A DNA stretch of 64,000 nucleotides from Candidatus Competibacter denitrificans Run_A_D11 (GTDB lineage Bacteria; Pseudomonadota; Gammaproteobacteria; Competibacterales; Competibacteraceae), in assembly GCF_001051235.1 (NCBI RefSeq), contig NZ_CBTJ020000101.1:78391-142390 (forward strand), in the 5' to 3' direction. Of the stretch, positions 36,607-48,075 are shown one piece after another; the first letter of the stretch is position 1, and every line of letters starts with the position of its first letter. Both the position numbers and the translations under genes were made by a program. Under the pieces are notes generated by a model. It saw only the letters and a program-made list of their open reading frames with translations, was not told the DNA's origin and did no database searches.

Positions 36607-37611
36607 ATGACAGATTCCATGTTCACCATCGCCACCTTTAACCTCTGCAATCTGACGGCAAACGCCTCGCCCAGCCGTTTCGAGCGATTCGGCGCCATCA
36701 TCACGAACGAACTCGGCGGACCTGCGGTTTTGGCGGTGCAAGAAATTGCGACAGAAGGCGTGACACCCAGCAGAACGCCAGTACCAGCCGACCCCACTTA
36801 TCGCGCGCTGATCGCCGCCATCGCGGCGGCGGGCGGGCCAAACTACCTGTACCGGGAAATTCCGCCACTGGCAGGCCAGGAAGGTGGCATGGTCGGTGCC
36901 AACATCCGGGTCGGTTTATTGTTCGATCCGATCCGCGCGCACCTGATCGACCGGGGCGACTCCGGCCCGGAAGATAGTACCGGTATCCGGTTAAGCGCCG
37001 GCTCTCCAAGCTTGATCCTCAATCCCGGCCGCATCGCACCCACTCACCCGGCCTTTGCGGGGGATAGTCACCGCCATTGGGTACCCAGCCGTAAGGTGCT
37101 GGTGGCGGAATTTACAGTGGCTGGGCGTGCTTTGTTCGTCATCGTTTGCCATCTCAAATCAATGCGCTCGCTGAGTCGCCGCGAGGAGGATTACACGAAG
37201 AAGCAACGCCACGCGCAAGCGGAGATCATTCACCAATTCGCTACCGATTTACTGGCTTGCGATCCTGGGGCCGCTATCGCTTTATTGGGTGATTTTAACG
37301 ATGTACCAGGCTCTAAGACGCTCAAGTTGCTTAAAGGCGAACGCTTGCACAATCTACTTGACGACCAACCGCGCGGGCAATGCTATACTCGCAGGCACGG
37401 CAACCAGCCACAGGCGCTGGATCATATTCTGATCAGTGACGCGCTCAGACATGGGGCGACGGCGTACATCCCGCACATCAACAGCAACCTGCGCCCTGGC
37501 CAACGGGAAGCGGCCAGCGATCACGATCCAGTGCTGGCGGTGCTACCGGCCCTTGCGCCACACAACCAAGAGCTTAAAACCCCCGTCTCCTTTGCGAGAG
37601 CGTCAGGGTGA
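36607..37611 (+). CDS. Endonuclease/exonuclease/phosphatase-fold protein
   Basis: A 334-residue protein of the EEP superfamily (DNase I-like phosphodiesterases). Signature residues: TFNLCN at the N-terminus, AVQEI with the metal-binding Glu, LLGDFNDVPGS, ALDHILIS and the catalytic His in ASDHDPVLA. No signal peptide is seen, so it is likely cytosolic. Substrate (DNA, inositol phosphate or other phosphodiester) cannot be told from sequence. It lies 65 bp after the sensor kinase and may share its transcript, and it converges on the stress-protein gene. Confidence 0.87.
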   Translation: MTDSMFTIATFNLCNLTANASPSRFERFGAIITNELGGPAVLAVQEIATEGVTPSRTPVPADPTYRALIAAIAAAGGPNYLYREIPPLAGQEGGMVGANIRVGLLFDPIRAHLIDRGDSGPEDSTGIRLSAGSPSLILNPGRIAPTHPAFAGDSHRHWVPSRKVLVAEFTVAGRALFVIVCHLKSMRSLSRREEDYTKKQRHAQAEIIHQFATDLLACDPGAAIALLGDFNDVPGSKTLKLLKGERLHNLLDDQPRGQCYTRRHGNQPQALDHILISDALRHGATAYIPHINSNLRPGQREAASDHDPVLAVLPALAPHNQELKTPVSFARASG

Positions 37612-37625
37612 TGTGGCGGCGCGCG

Positions 37626-38066
37626 TTAAATCCGCACCGCCAACACATCACAGGGTGCGCCGTGCAGTACCGCATTAGCGGTCGAACCTAGCAACAACGC
37701 CAAGCCGTGACGCCCATGGCTACCCACGACGATCAAATCGGCCCCATGCTCCTTGGCGGCACCGAGAATTCCTTCCTTGGTCGATGGCGCGTTGACCACC
37801 CACAAATCAGCGCGATCCGTTAAATCCAGCTTGTGAGCCAGTTCGCCAAGTGCGGCTCGTGATTCGCTCAACAAGACTGCATCCGGTAATTCGGGTAGTA
37901 CGGGCAAGAGTTCATAGCCACCACCCAGACTGATGTTCATATCTTCGACGACATGGATCATGCTCAGCCGGGCACCATCCAGTTTTGCCAAGTTTTTGGC
38001 ACGCTCGCCAACCTTTAAGGCGTCTGGCGAAAAATCGGCCGCGAAAAGTATATGTCGATAGCTCAT
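37626..38066 (-). CDS. Universal stress protein A family protein
   Basis: From ATG 38066 it is 146 residues, with a perfect GGAGG 7 bases upstream. It begins MSYRHILFAADFSPDA and contains the ATP-binding loop VGSHGRHGLALLLGSTANAV, the nucleotide-binding class of UspA proteins. The open frame extends to 38252, but the extra 62 codons have no family counterpart. It lies 35 bp downstream of an esterase gene on the same strand. A stress-survival role is inferred from family only. Confidence 0.93.
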   Translation of the reverse strand: MSYRHILFAADFSPDALKVGERAKNLAKLDGARLSMIHVVEDMNISLGGGYELLPVLPELPDAVLLSESRAALGELAHKLDLTDRADLWVVNAPSTKEGILGAAKEHGADLIVVGSHGRHGLALLLGSTANAVLHGAPCDVLAVRI

Positions 38067-38101
38067 GTCGTACCTCCAGAGCAGCCGCAAAATCCAAATC
38101 A

Positions 38102-38899
38102 TTAGGACGCAGAGTTTAAAAGAAACCGCAACGGAATACCCACACGCGCCCGCCAAGCCCGCTCCGAATGCTCTGCCCCGGCAAACTTTTGGGTTAGCCA
38201 GTCTCGACCCCTTTGATAACCGGCTGCCTGGAGCCAACCGTCCATCCGACACTGATACGGCTCGTAGGCGGCATCCAGCGTCTCGGTGCCAAAATCAAAA
38301 TACAGCCGGTGCTGGCCTGCTTGCGGTAAGCGCTGACCCAGAAAATCCACCAGGGCCTCTTCTCCAGCGGGCCAATGAGTGGACAGACACCCAGCGCCTC
38401 CGAAAACAGTGGGATATTCGATCAGCGCGAAGAGGGAAATCAAGCCGCCCATGCTCGATCCCATGATGAAGGTATTCTGCCGATCCGCTAAGCTCGGATA
38501 GGTCGCGTCGATAACGGGCTTGAGTTCGGTGACGATGAATTTTAGATAAGCATCCGAGAGCGGTTCTCCGCCCGCTTGCTCGCTAAACGGCGCCAACCAC
38601 GGCGGTGGTTGGTTGGTACGCGGTGGGCTGGGCATATATTCCCGCCAGCGCAGCGGTGTGTTCCAAATCCCCACCACCATCGCGCCCAGCCCCTCGCTTT
38701 CCTGCCGCAAACGAGTCATGGCCTCACCGATACCCCAATCGACACCGATAAATGCAGAGGCCGGATCGAACAGGTTTTGCCCATCGTGCATGTAGATGAC
38801 CGGATAGCGTGTGGTGGCCGCTTCATGGAACGGTGGACACCAGACATCAACCCGGCGGGGCATCACATAGCTGGATTCAACATCGTGCCGATGGAGCAT
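38102..38899 (-). CDS. Putative esterase of the enterochelin-esterase (Fes) superfamily
   Basis: A 265-residue alpha/beta hydrolase. Features: VIYMHDGQNLFDP, GVDWGIGEAMTRL, nucleophile elbow FIMGSSMGGLIS, and a late His in AGAEHSERAW that completes the Ser-Asp-His triad. No signal peptide. Such YbbA/Fes-like esterases hydrolyse varied esters, from siderophores to acetylated compounds, so the substrate is open. It starts 3 bp after lldR on the same strand and is probably transcribed with it. Confidence 0.88.
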   Translation of the reverse strand: MLHRHDVESSYVMPRRVDVWCPPFHEAATTRYPVIYMHDGQNLFDPASAFIGVDWGIGEAMTRLRQESEGLGAMVVGIWNTPLRWREYMPSPPRTNQPPPWLAPFSEQAGGEPLSDAYLKFIVTELKPVIDATYPSLADRQNTFIMGSSMGGLISLFALIEYPTVFGGAGCLSTHWPAGEEALVDFLGQRLPQAGQHRLYFDFGTETLDAAYEPYQCRMDGWLQAAGYQRGRDWLTQKFAGAEHSERAWRARVGIPLRFLLNSAS

Positions 38900-38902
38900 C
38901 GC

Positions 38903-39706
38903 TCACACGCTAGCCTTTAGTAAGCTGGTATTCGCTTCCAGCGCCCGCAAGCTTTCTAAACGGCGCTGCGACAACTCCTGGCGGCTGGCTTCGGCGTCAA
39001 TCGCCTGTAAGGTCGTTTCGACATAGGACAAATGGACATGCGCCGCTTGTCGCGCCGCCGCAGGATCGCGTGTCAGCACCGCTTGCAAAATCGCCTGATG
39101 CTGGGCGTGAATCACCTCGTAGCTGCCCTCGCGGGTGTAGAGCCGTTCCAACGAGCGGCAAATATTGCTCAACAGCAAGTCGAACAGACCGCGCATGACG
39201 TGGATCAGCGCCACGTTGTGCGAGGCATCGGCGATGGCGAGATGGAAACTGGCGTCGGCCACCGCATCGTGTTGCGGTTCGCGTGAGCCGTGCTGAATAT
39301 CTTCAAGAGCCGCGAACCGGCAGCGCAGGATTTCCCGGTCGGCGTCGGTGGCGCGTACTGCGGCGAAATAGGCCGCCACCTCCTCCAACGCATGGCGCAG
39401 TTCCAACACATCGAACATCGCCTTGGGATTATTTTTCAAGAGTTCAATCAACGGATTAGTCAAGGCCGGGGCGATGACATCGACCACATAATTGCCGCCA
39501 CCCCGTCGGCTTTGCAGCAAACCGCGTGATTTTAAGGTGGTGATGGCCTCGCGCAACGATGGGCGGGAGACGTTCAACTGCTGCGCCAAATCCCGTTCCG
39601 CTGCCAGCCGTTCACCCGGTTTTAGCACGCCATCCAGGATCAGGTGTTCGATCTGGCTGACGATGGCATCCGATACTTTCGGCGGATTAATCGCTTCGTA
39701 GTGCAT
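38903..39706 (-). CDS. lldR: FadR-type GntR regulator of lactate genes, LldR-like
   Basis: A 267-residue repressor. An N-terminal winged helix (VSDAIVSQIEHLILDGVLKP, LAAERDLAQQLNVSRPSLRE, LQSRRGGGNYVVD) is joined to an all-helical FCD effector domain (DVLELRHALEEVAAYFAA, ADASFHLAIADASHN with metal/ligand His). Lactate as effector is inferred from the divergent lactate operon. I use ATG 39706; a TTG at 39724 would add six residues without a better ribosome site. Two palindromes of LldR/PdhR type lie in the gap to lutA. Confidence 0.9.
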   Translation of the reverse strand: MHYEAINPPKVSDAIVSQIEHLILDGVLKPGERLAAERDLAQQLNVSRPSLREAITTLKSRGLLQSRRGGGNYVVDVIAPALTNPLIELLKNNPKAMFDVLELRHALEEVAAYFAAVRATDADREILRCRFAALEDIQHGSREPQHDAVADASFHLAIADASHNVALIHVMRGLFDLLLSNICRSLERLYTREGSYEVIHAQHQAILQAVLTRDPAAARQAAHVHLSYVETTLQAIDAEASRQELSQRRLESLRALEANTSLLKASV

Positions 39707-39764
39707 GTTCTTACCCAAGCTCAAGGAGTCCTATACGACGGTTATATTGTGCTATGCAGCATTC

Positions 39765-39793
39765 ATTATAAAGCCCCTCGCGGCCCGTGGCAG
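39765..39793 (-). promoter_or_regulatory. lldR promoter
   Basis: Minus strand: CTGCCA (39793-39788), 17 bases, TATAAT (39770-39765). The -10 is perfect and the -35 matches 4 of 6. It leaves a leader of about 50 nt before the lldR ATG at 39706. One LldR-type palindrome lies about 30 bases upstream of this -35, which would allow autoregulation. Confidence 0.7.
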
Positions 39794-39821
39794 GTGATAT
39801 TCAGCACAGACTAGCAAATTT

Positions 39822-39842
39822 TTGGTCAGACCACATGACCAA
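39822..39842. promoter_or_regulatory. LldR-type operator O1
   Basis: TTGGTCA, 7 bases, TGACCAA: a 21-bp site with perfect 7-bp arms, just upstream of the -35 of the lut promoter. It contains TTGGTCAGACC, close to the TTGGTnnnACC core of PdhR/LldR-family sites. Confidence 0.78.
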
Positions 39843-39846
39843 ATGC

Positions 39847-39875
39847 TTGCAATCCCGCCATCAAGCTGCTATAAA
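39847..39875 (+). promoter_or_regulatory. Promoter of the lactate-utilisation operon
   Basis: TTGCAA (39847-39852), exactly 17 bases, TATAAA (39870-39875). It lies between the two operators; the start near 39882 falls inside O2. The leader to lutA is about 140 nt and can form a GC-rich hairpin around 39952-39991. Confidence 0.82.
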
Positions 39876-39876
39876 A

Positions 39877-39897
39877 TTGGTCAGACCGTCTGACCAA
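39877..39897. promoter_or_regulatory. LldR-type operator O2
   Basis: TTGGTCAGAC-C-GTCTGACCAA: a perfect 21-bp palindrome with one central base. It covers the predicted transcription start, so bound repressor would block RNA polymerase. Its centre is 55 bp from the centre of O1. Confidence 0.85.
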
Positions 39898-40020
39898 GAA
39901 TAAAATCCTCTGGTAGCGGATGGTCGCAACTACAATAAATACAAGAAGAAACCGTTCCTTCGCACCGCCGGATGGCGCGGCGGGAACGACAAGACCACGA
40001 AAGTTGGAGAAGAACGTACG

Positions 40021-40758
40021 ATGCCCACTCGTCCTGAGAAGGTGTATTTTTTTGGCACCTGTCTAATCGATCTGTGTTTTCCCCAGGCTGGAATGGCGGG
40101 AATGGAACTGCTCCAGCGCGAAGGCATTCAGGTCGTCTACCCTCAAAAGCAATCCTGTTGCGGTCAGCCTGCCTACAACTCCGGCTTCCCGGACGAAGCC
40201 CGCACCGTCGCCCGCCAGCAGATCAAAGCCTTTGCCAAGGATTACCCGATCATCATTCCGTCCGGTTCCTGTGGCGGGATGCTGCGCCACCACTATCCCA
40301 AACTGTTCGCCGACCAACCCGAAGCCGCCGAGGCGCAACGCTTCGCCAGCCGGGTGTTTGAATTGAACGAATTTCTGGTCACGGTGCTCGATCTGAAATT
40401 GGAAGATCGCGGTCAGCCGATCAAAGTCACCTGGCATTCCTCCTGTAGCGCCTTGCGCGAGATGAAGGTGATCGACCATGCCAAATCCTTGCTGCGTCAG
40501 TTGAAGAATGTCGAGTTGATCGAACTGCAACGGGAGCGCGAATGCTGCGGTTTCGGCGGTTCCTTTTCGGTCAAGCAGGCCGATATTTCCTCGGCGATGG
40601 TCGTTGACAAGGTAGCGGACATCGAACAAACCGGCGCGGCGGTGGTGCTGTCCGGCGATTACGGTTGCCTGATGCACATCGGCGGCGCGTTGAAACACCG
40701 CAACAGCCCGATTCCCGCCAAGCACGTCGCCGAATTCCTGCTGGAGCGCACCCAATGA
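40021..40758 (+). CDS. lutA: L-lactate utilisation protein LutA (LldE), CCG-domain subunit
   Basis: One of three subunits of the LutABC complex that oxidises L-lactate to pyruvate. The 245-residue protein has two CCG (DUF224) domains: SCCGQPAYNSG and the matching GSCGGML, then SSCSALREM and ECCGFGGSFSVK, which hold [4Fe-4S]-type clusters. GGAGAAG lies upstream of the ATG. The start of lutB overlaps the stop (ATGA). It resembles E. coli YkgE. Confidence 0.96.
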   Translation: MPTRPEKVYFFGTCLIDLCFPQAGMAGMELLQREGIQVVYPQKQSCCGQPAYNSGFPDEARTVARQQIKAFAKDYPIIIPSGSCGGMLRHHYPKLFADQPEAAEAQRFASRVFELNEFLVTVLDLKLEDRGQPIKVTWHSSCSALREMKVIDHAKSLLRQLKNVELIELQRERECCGFGGSFSVKQADISSAMVVDKVADIEQTGAAVVLSGDYGCLMHIGGALKHRNSPIPAKHVAEFLLERTQ

Positions 40759-42194
40759 CTGAAACCGTGGTCGATTTCCCCAAGAATTTCAAAAAGGCGC
40801 TGGGCGACGGCCAACTGCGCCACAATCTGCGGGCCGCGATGGACACGCTAGGAATGCGTCGCCGCACGCTGTTTTCCGATCTGGATGTGTTCGAGAAACT
40901 GCGGGAACGTGGCGATGCGATCCGTCAGCGCGCCTTGCGCCAGTTGCCGGAGTTGTTGGAACGGCTGGAACAGAAATGCACCGAAAACGGGATGCAGGTG
41001 CATTGGGCCGAAACCCCGGCCGAAGCCAACGCCATTTGTCTGGAAATCATCCAGAAGCATAACGCCACCCGCGTCATCAAGGGCAAGTCGATGGTGTCGG
41101 AGGAAATGCACCTCAACCATTTTCTGGATGAACGCGGCATTGAGGCGCTGGAAACCGATCTCGGCGAGTACATCATCCAACTGGATCACGAAACGCCCTC
41201 GCATATCATCGTCCCGGCCATCCACAAGAACCGCGATCAAATCGCCCAACTGTTTCACGACAAAATCCCCAACACGCCCTACACCGAAGTGGTCGAGGAA
41301 CTGAACGCCATCGCCCGGCAGGTATTGCGCGAGAAGTTTTTCGCCGGAGAAGTCGGAGTCAGCGGGGTCAATTTCGCGGTGGCGGAAACCGGTACGCTGT
41401 GTCTGGTGGAAAACGAGGGCAACGGCCGCATGTGCACCACCGCGCCGCCGGTGCATATCGCCATCATGGGCATCGAAAAGGTGCTGGAACGGTTGGAGGA
41501 TGTGCCGCCCTTGCTGCGGCTGCTGACCGGCTCGGCCACCGGCCAGTTGATTACCACCTATTTCAATATGATCAGCTCGCCGCGCAAACCGGGCGAGAAG
41601 GACGGCCCGAAGGAAGTGCATCTGGTGCTGCTCGACAACGGCCGCTCCAAAATTTGGGCCGATCCTGAGTTGCGGCACACTTTGAAGTGCATCCGCTGCG
41701 GCACTTGCCTGAACCATTGTCCGGTCTATACCCGGCTCGGCGGCCACGCTTACGGCTACGTTTATCCCGGCCCGATTGGCTCGATTCTGACCCCGCAAAT
41801 CGAAGGCTTGAAAAACGCCGGGGCGATGGCGACGGCTTCGACCTTCTGCGGGGCGTGCGAGGAAGTCTGTCCGGTCAAGATTCCGATCACCGACATCCTG
41901 CGGCGCTTGCGCACCGAATCTTACGACCAGGACGAAACCCCGAACTCGGTCAAGGATCACGGCCACAAGCTCAACGCAACCGAAAGCCTGACCTGGAAAG
42001 GCTGGGCCTTCAGCAATGCCACGCCCTGGTTCAATGCCCTGAACGCCAAGCTGTTGGGTCTGGCGGGGCCGCTATTGCCCAAATTGCCCGCCGTCGGCAT
42101 CGTGAAAAAATGGAGCCAATCCCGCGCCCTGCCGACCTTCGCCGCCAAAAGCCTGCACGTACTGGCCAAAGAAAAGGGAATCCGCGATGAGTGA
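40755..42194 (+). CDS. lutB: L-lactate utilisation protein LutB (LldF), iron-sulfur subunit
   Basis: The 479-residue central subunit. It begins MTETVVDFPKNFKKALGDGQ, has the LUD-type domain (VIKGKSMVSEEMHLNHFLDE, VGVSGVNFAVAETGTLCLVE) and a ferredoxin domain with CIRCGTCLNHCPVY and CGACEEVCPVKIP, each binding a [4Fe-4S] cluster. The open frame extends 30 codons upstream over lutA; the ATG at 40755 in the ATGA overlap is correct by homology. It matches YkgF in length and motifs. Confidence 0.96.
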   Translation: MTETVVDFPKNFKKALGDGQLRHNLRAAMDTLGMRRRTLFSDLDVFEKLRERGDAIRQRALRQLPELLERLEQKCTENGMQVHWAETPAEANAICLEIIQKHNATRVIKGKSMVSEEMHLNHFLDERGIEALETDLGEYIIQLDHETPSHIIVPAIHKNRDQIAQLFHDKIPNTPYTEVVEELNAIARQVLREKFFAGEVGVSGVNFAVAETGTLCLVENEGNGRMCTTAPPVHIAIMGIEKVLERLEDVPPLLRLLTGSATGQLITTYFNMISSPRKPGEKDGPKEVHLVLLDNGRSKIWADPELRHTLKCIRCGTCLNHCPVYTRLGGHAYGYVYPGPIGSILTPQIEGLKNAGAMATASTFCGACEEVCPVKIPITDILRRLRTESYDQDETPNSVKDHGHKLNATESLTWKGWAFSNATPWFNALNAKLLGLAGPLLPKLPAVGIVKKWSQSRALPTFAAKSLHVLAKEKGIRDE

Positions 42195-42837
42195 AGCCCG
42201 CGCCAATATCCTGAATCGTTTACGACATTCAGCCCGCCCGCAACCGACTATCACGGAACCGGAAGCAGCGCCCGCCCCCCCACTCAGCCAGGCTGACAAG
42301 GTGGCGCAACTGAAGCAGCGGATGGAAGCGATGCACGCCGAGGTCATCATCACCAACAGCGGTGACTGGACGACTGCGCTCAAGGCGGTGTTGCGTCAGC
42401 GCTCGCTGAACGGCTTGCTCTACGCGCCCCACTCGCCCATTGGCGTCATGCTGTCGGAAGGCTGGGACAGTGACTTGCCGCCGCTGGTCGCTTACGAGCA
42501 AAGCGTGGAGGACTGCAAGGAACGGCTGTTTACCATCGACGCCGGAATTACCTCCACTCAAGGCGGTCTGGCCGATGTCGGCGCGTTGATCCTGTGGCCG
42601 ACCCCGGACGAACCCCGCCTGATGTCGCTGGCTCCGGCGGTGCATATTGCGGTGCTGGAGGCCTCCAAGATTCACGACTCCCTGGCGTCCGCCATGCGGA
42701 CAGAACGCTGGGCCGAGAGAATGCCGACTAATGCCCTGCTGATCTCCGGCCCGTCCAAAACCGCCGATATTGAATTGGTGCTGACCTTTGGCGTGCACGG
42801 CCCGAAGGAATTGATTGTATTGGTTCTTAATGATTGA
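42187..42837 (+). CDS. lutC: L-lactate utilisation protein LutC (LldG)
   Basis: The third LutABC subunit, with the LUD domain. The 216-residue protein has an N-terminal Pro/Ala-rich arm, then DAGITSTQGGLADVGALILW, RLMSLAPAVHIAVLE and LLISGPSKTADIELVLTFGVHGPKE-like end motifs typical of YkgG/LutC. The start lies 8 bases inside lutB. Confidence 0.95.
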   Translation: MSEARANILNRLRHSARPQPTITEPEAAPAPPLSQADKVAQLKQRMEAMHAEVIITNSGDWTTALKAVLRQRSLNGLLYAPHSPIGVMLSEGWDSDLPPLVAYEQSVEDCKERLFTIDAGITSTQGGLADVGALILWPTPDEPRLMSLAPAVHIAVLEASKIHDSLASAMRTERWAERMPTNALLISGPSKTADIELVLTFGVHGPKELIVLVLND

Positions 42838-42854
42838 TATGGAAATTTTGTTAT

Positions 42855-43307
42855 ATGGAACAATATTTCTGGTTAATTTGTGGACTGTGGTGTGGTGTCG
42901 GCGGCGGATTTTTTATGTGGCTCCGTCTTCGTAAGCACGTAAGGCTCGGCATTTTTTCCGAAGAAGACGCGAAGCATTTTTCCAAGAGAATGGTTTTATG
43001 GATTCTTATACCATCGCTAATTCTCTGGGTTCTACAACTCTCGATTGACTCTAAGGCCACTCCTCAATTCTTGAATTGGCCATCACCTCAGAAGCAAATA
43101 GCTGTTGGGTTGCAAATATTCATACACCTAGCCCTGATCTATTGGGTATTCCTCAAAAACGGCGCTAATACACTCTCTATGTATTTTGGATCTGCACATA
43201 AAACGCTCCGATTTGTCTACAGCCCAATAGCTATGAAGTTGATAACGATAGCTATTGTTATGTCAGGTTTTACAGCTCTATTGAGCACAAATAACAAATT
43301 CCAATAA
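42855..43307 (+). CDS. Four-helix membrane protein of unknown function within the lactate operon
   Basis: From ATG 42855 it is 150 residues. Hydrophobic stretches at about 5-23 (FWLICGLWCGVGGGFFMWL), 46-62 (VLWILIPSLILWVLQL), 84-103 (VGLQIFIHLALIYWVFL) and 126-144 (LITIAIVMSGFTALL) predict four helices. A short charged loop (LRLRKHVRLGIFSEEDAKHF) follows helix 1. It has no motif I recognise. GC is about 44%, against about 62% for lutC and dld on both sides, so it looks inserted. It is co-oriented and lies 17 bp after lutC, so it is transcribed with the operon. There is no ribosome site of note. Confidence 0.7.
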   Translation: MEQYFWLICGLWCGVGGGFFMWLRLRKHVRLGIFSEEDAKHFSKRMVLWILIPSLILWVLQLSIDSKATPQFLNWPSPQKQIAVGLQIFIHLALIYWVFLKNGANTLSMYFGSAHKTLRFVYSPIAMKLITIAIVMSGFTALLSTNNKFQ

Positions 43308-43360
43308 AAACGACACGCCGCACTGAAGGCGCACACACCACCAAAAGAGGCTGAACCCCC

Positions 43361-46195
<2,835 letters not shown>

Positions 46196-46333
46196 TTCAC
46201 CTGTAATTTCAAAAATTTAAGGATGCCCGTCTGGGTGGGTAGAGGGTTGCTTGCGCCCAAGATTCTCCCGACCGGGATTTCAGGAAGAAACCCCATACTG
46301 TCACCACACCACCAACCGAGGAGTTCACCCACG

Positions 46334-48019
46334 ATGCCAACCTGGACTCAAATTTACGCCCCGCTGGGGGGTAGCCTGTGGCTATCGGCCTTCGTCGCCG
46401 CGATCCCCATCATCTTCTTTTTCGTCGCGTTGGCGGTCTTGCGGATGAAGGGCCATATCGCCGCCCTGATCACCGTGGCGCTCGCCATCCTGGTCGCGGT
46501 CGTCGTCTATCAAATGCCGGTATCAATGGCGCTGGCGGCGACCGGCTACGGCTTCCTGTACGGCTTGTGGCCGATTTCCTGGATCATCGTCGCCGCCGTG
46601 TTTCTGTACAAGCTGACGGTCAAAACCGGCCAGTTCGAGATCATCCGTTCGTCGGTGCTGTCGATCACTGGCGACCAGCGCCTGCAAATGATCCTGGTCG
46701 GCTTCTGCTTCGGCGCCTTTCTGGAAGGCGCGGCGGGTTTTGGCGCGCCGGTGGCGATCACCGCCGCGCTGCTGGTCGGCCTGGGCTTCAACCCGCTCTA
46801 CGCCGCCGGTCTGTGCCTGATCGCCAACACCGCGCCGGTGGCCTTCGGCGCGCTCGGCATTCCGATTACGGTGGCGGGCAAAGTCACCAGCACCGACCCC
46901 TTTCTGATCGGCCAAATGGCGGGCCGGCAACTGCCGCTGCTCTCGCTGTTCGTGCCGTTCTGGCTGGTGTTTATCATGGATGGCTGGCGCGGCGTGCGGG
47001 AAACCTGGCCGGCCATTTTCGTCGCGGCGGCGGCCTTCGCCCTGACCCAGTATTACACCTCCAATCATTGGGCTTATGAATTGCCGGATATTACCTCCGC
47101 GCTGGTGAGTCTGGTGGTGATGACGCTGTTTCTGCGCTTCGTTTGGCAGCCCCAACAGGATTTCTCCTTTCAAGGCGCGGGTAATGGCCTGACCGCCGCC
47201 CAACATCGCTCACAGTCGCAATACACGCTGGGGCAAATCATCAAGGCGTGGTCGCCTTTCATCGTGTTGACCGTGATGGTGACGATCTGGACATTACCGG
47301 CCTTCAAAGGCTTATTCGCCAAAGGCGCACCGCTGGAATCGTGGGTGATGAGCTTCCATATCCCCGGCCTGGACAAGCTGGTGCTGAAAGATGTGCCGAT
47401 TGTGAAGGCGCTCACGCCGTATGAAGCGGTTTATAAATTCGACGTGCTCTCCGCCACCGGCACCTCGATTCTGCTGGCGGCGGTCATCAGCGCGTTTATT
47501 CTGGGCGTCAATATCAAAACCTTTTTCACCACGCTCTGGGAAACCCTGGTGGAACTGGCCCGGCCGATTTTCACTATCGGTCTGGTGCTCGGCTTCGCTT
47601 TCATCGCCAACTACTCCGGCGTGTCCTCGACGCTGGGTCTGGCCTTCGCCGCAACCGGCGCGCTGTTCCCGTTCTTCTCGCCGTTCCTGGGCTGGCTTGG
47701 CGTGTTCCTGACCGGCTCTGACACCTCCAGCAACGCGCTGTTCGCCAACTTGCAGCAGATCACGGCGCAACAGATTGGCGTTGATCCGACCCTGACCATC
47801 GCGGCCAACACCACCGGCGGCGTCACCGGCAAGATGATTTCGCCGCAGTCCATTGCGGTGGCCTGCGCGGCGGCGGGCTTGGTGGGCAAGGAATCCGATC
47901 TGTTCCGCTTCACCTTGAAGCACAGCCTGTTCTTCGCGGTGATCATCGGTATCATCACCTACCTTCAGGCCTATCACCTGCAATGGATGATTCCGGCGGC
48001 AACGGCGGTCGTGCGCTGA
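46334..48019 (+). CDS. lldP: L-/D-lactate (glycolate) permease LldP
   Basis: Proton-coupled lactate permease. From ATG 46334, with GAGGAG about 9 bases upstream, it is 561 residues with about 12-14 membrane helices. Family markers: [49 protein letters not shown] and [20 protein letters not shown]. The open frame extends 37 codons upstream with no homology. It is the last gene of the operon, ahead of a terminator. The last 40 bases recur 3.4 kb downstream as a relic. Confidence 0.96.
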   Translation: MPTWTQIYAPLGGSLWLSAFVAAIPIIFFFVALAVLRMKGHIAALITVALAILVAVVVYQMPVSMALAATGYGFLYGLWPISWIIVAAVFLYKLTVKTGQFEIIRSSVLSITGDQRLQMILVGFCFGAFLEGAAGFGAPVAITAALLVGLGFNPLYAAGLCLIANTAPVAFGALGIPITVAGKVTSTDPFLIGQMAGRQLPLLSLFVPFWLVFIMDGWRGVRETWPAIFVAAAAFALTQYYTSNHWAYELPDITSALVSLVVMTLFLRFVWQPQQDFSFQGAGNGLTAAQHRSQSQYTLGQIIKAWSPFIVLTVMVTIWTLPAFKGLFAKGAPLESWVMSFHIPGLDKLVLKDVPIVKALTPYEAVYKFDVLSATGTSILLAAVISAFILGVNIKTFFTTLWETLVELARPIFTIGLVLGFAFIANYSGVSSTLGLAFAATGALFPFFSPFLGWLGVFLTGSDTSSNALFANLQQITAQQIGVDPTLTIAANTTGGVTGKMISPQSIAVACAAAGLVGKESDLFRFTLKHSLFFAVIIGIITYLQAYHLQWMIPAATAVVR

Positions 48020-48033
48020 CGCATTGATCCTGG

Positions 48034-48075
48034 TGCGGCCCCCTGTTCTGTTCGCCTCGGGGCCGCATTCGTTTT
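48034..48075 (+). terminator. Terminator of the lactate operon
   Basis: TGCGGCCCC, 16-base loop, GGGGCCGCA, then TTCGTTTTAG. A 9-bp GC stem with a broken U-run, 15 bases after the lldP stop and overlapping the end of the convergent gene. Confidence 0.82.

Noticed and set aside
41399..42190. Long alternative-frame ORFs inside lutB and dld
   Set aside because: High-GC coding sequence opens shadow frames; the real proteins have clear motifs and normal length.
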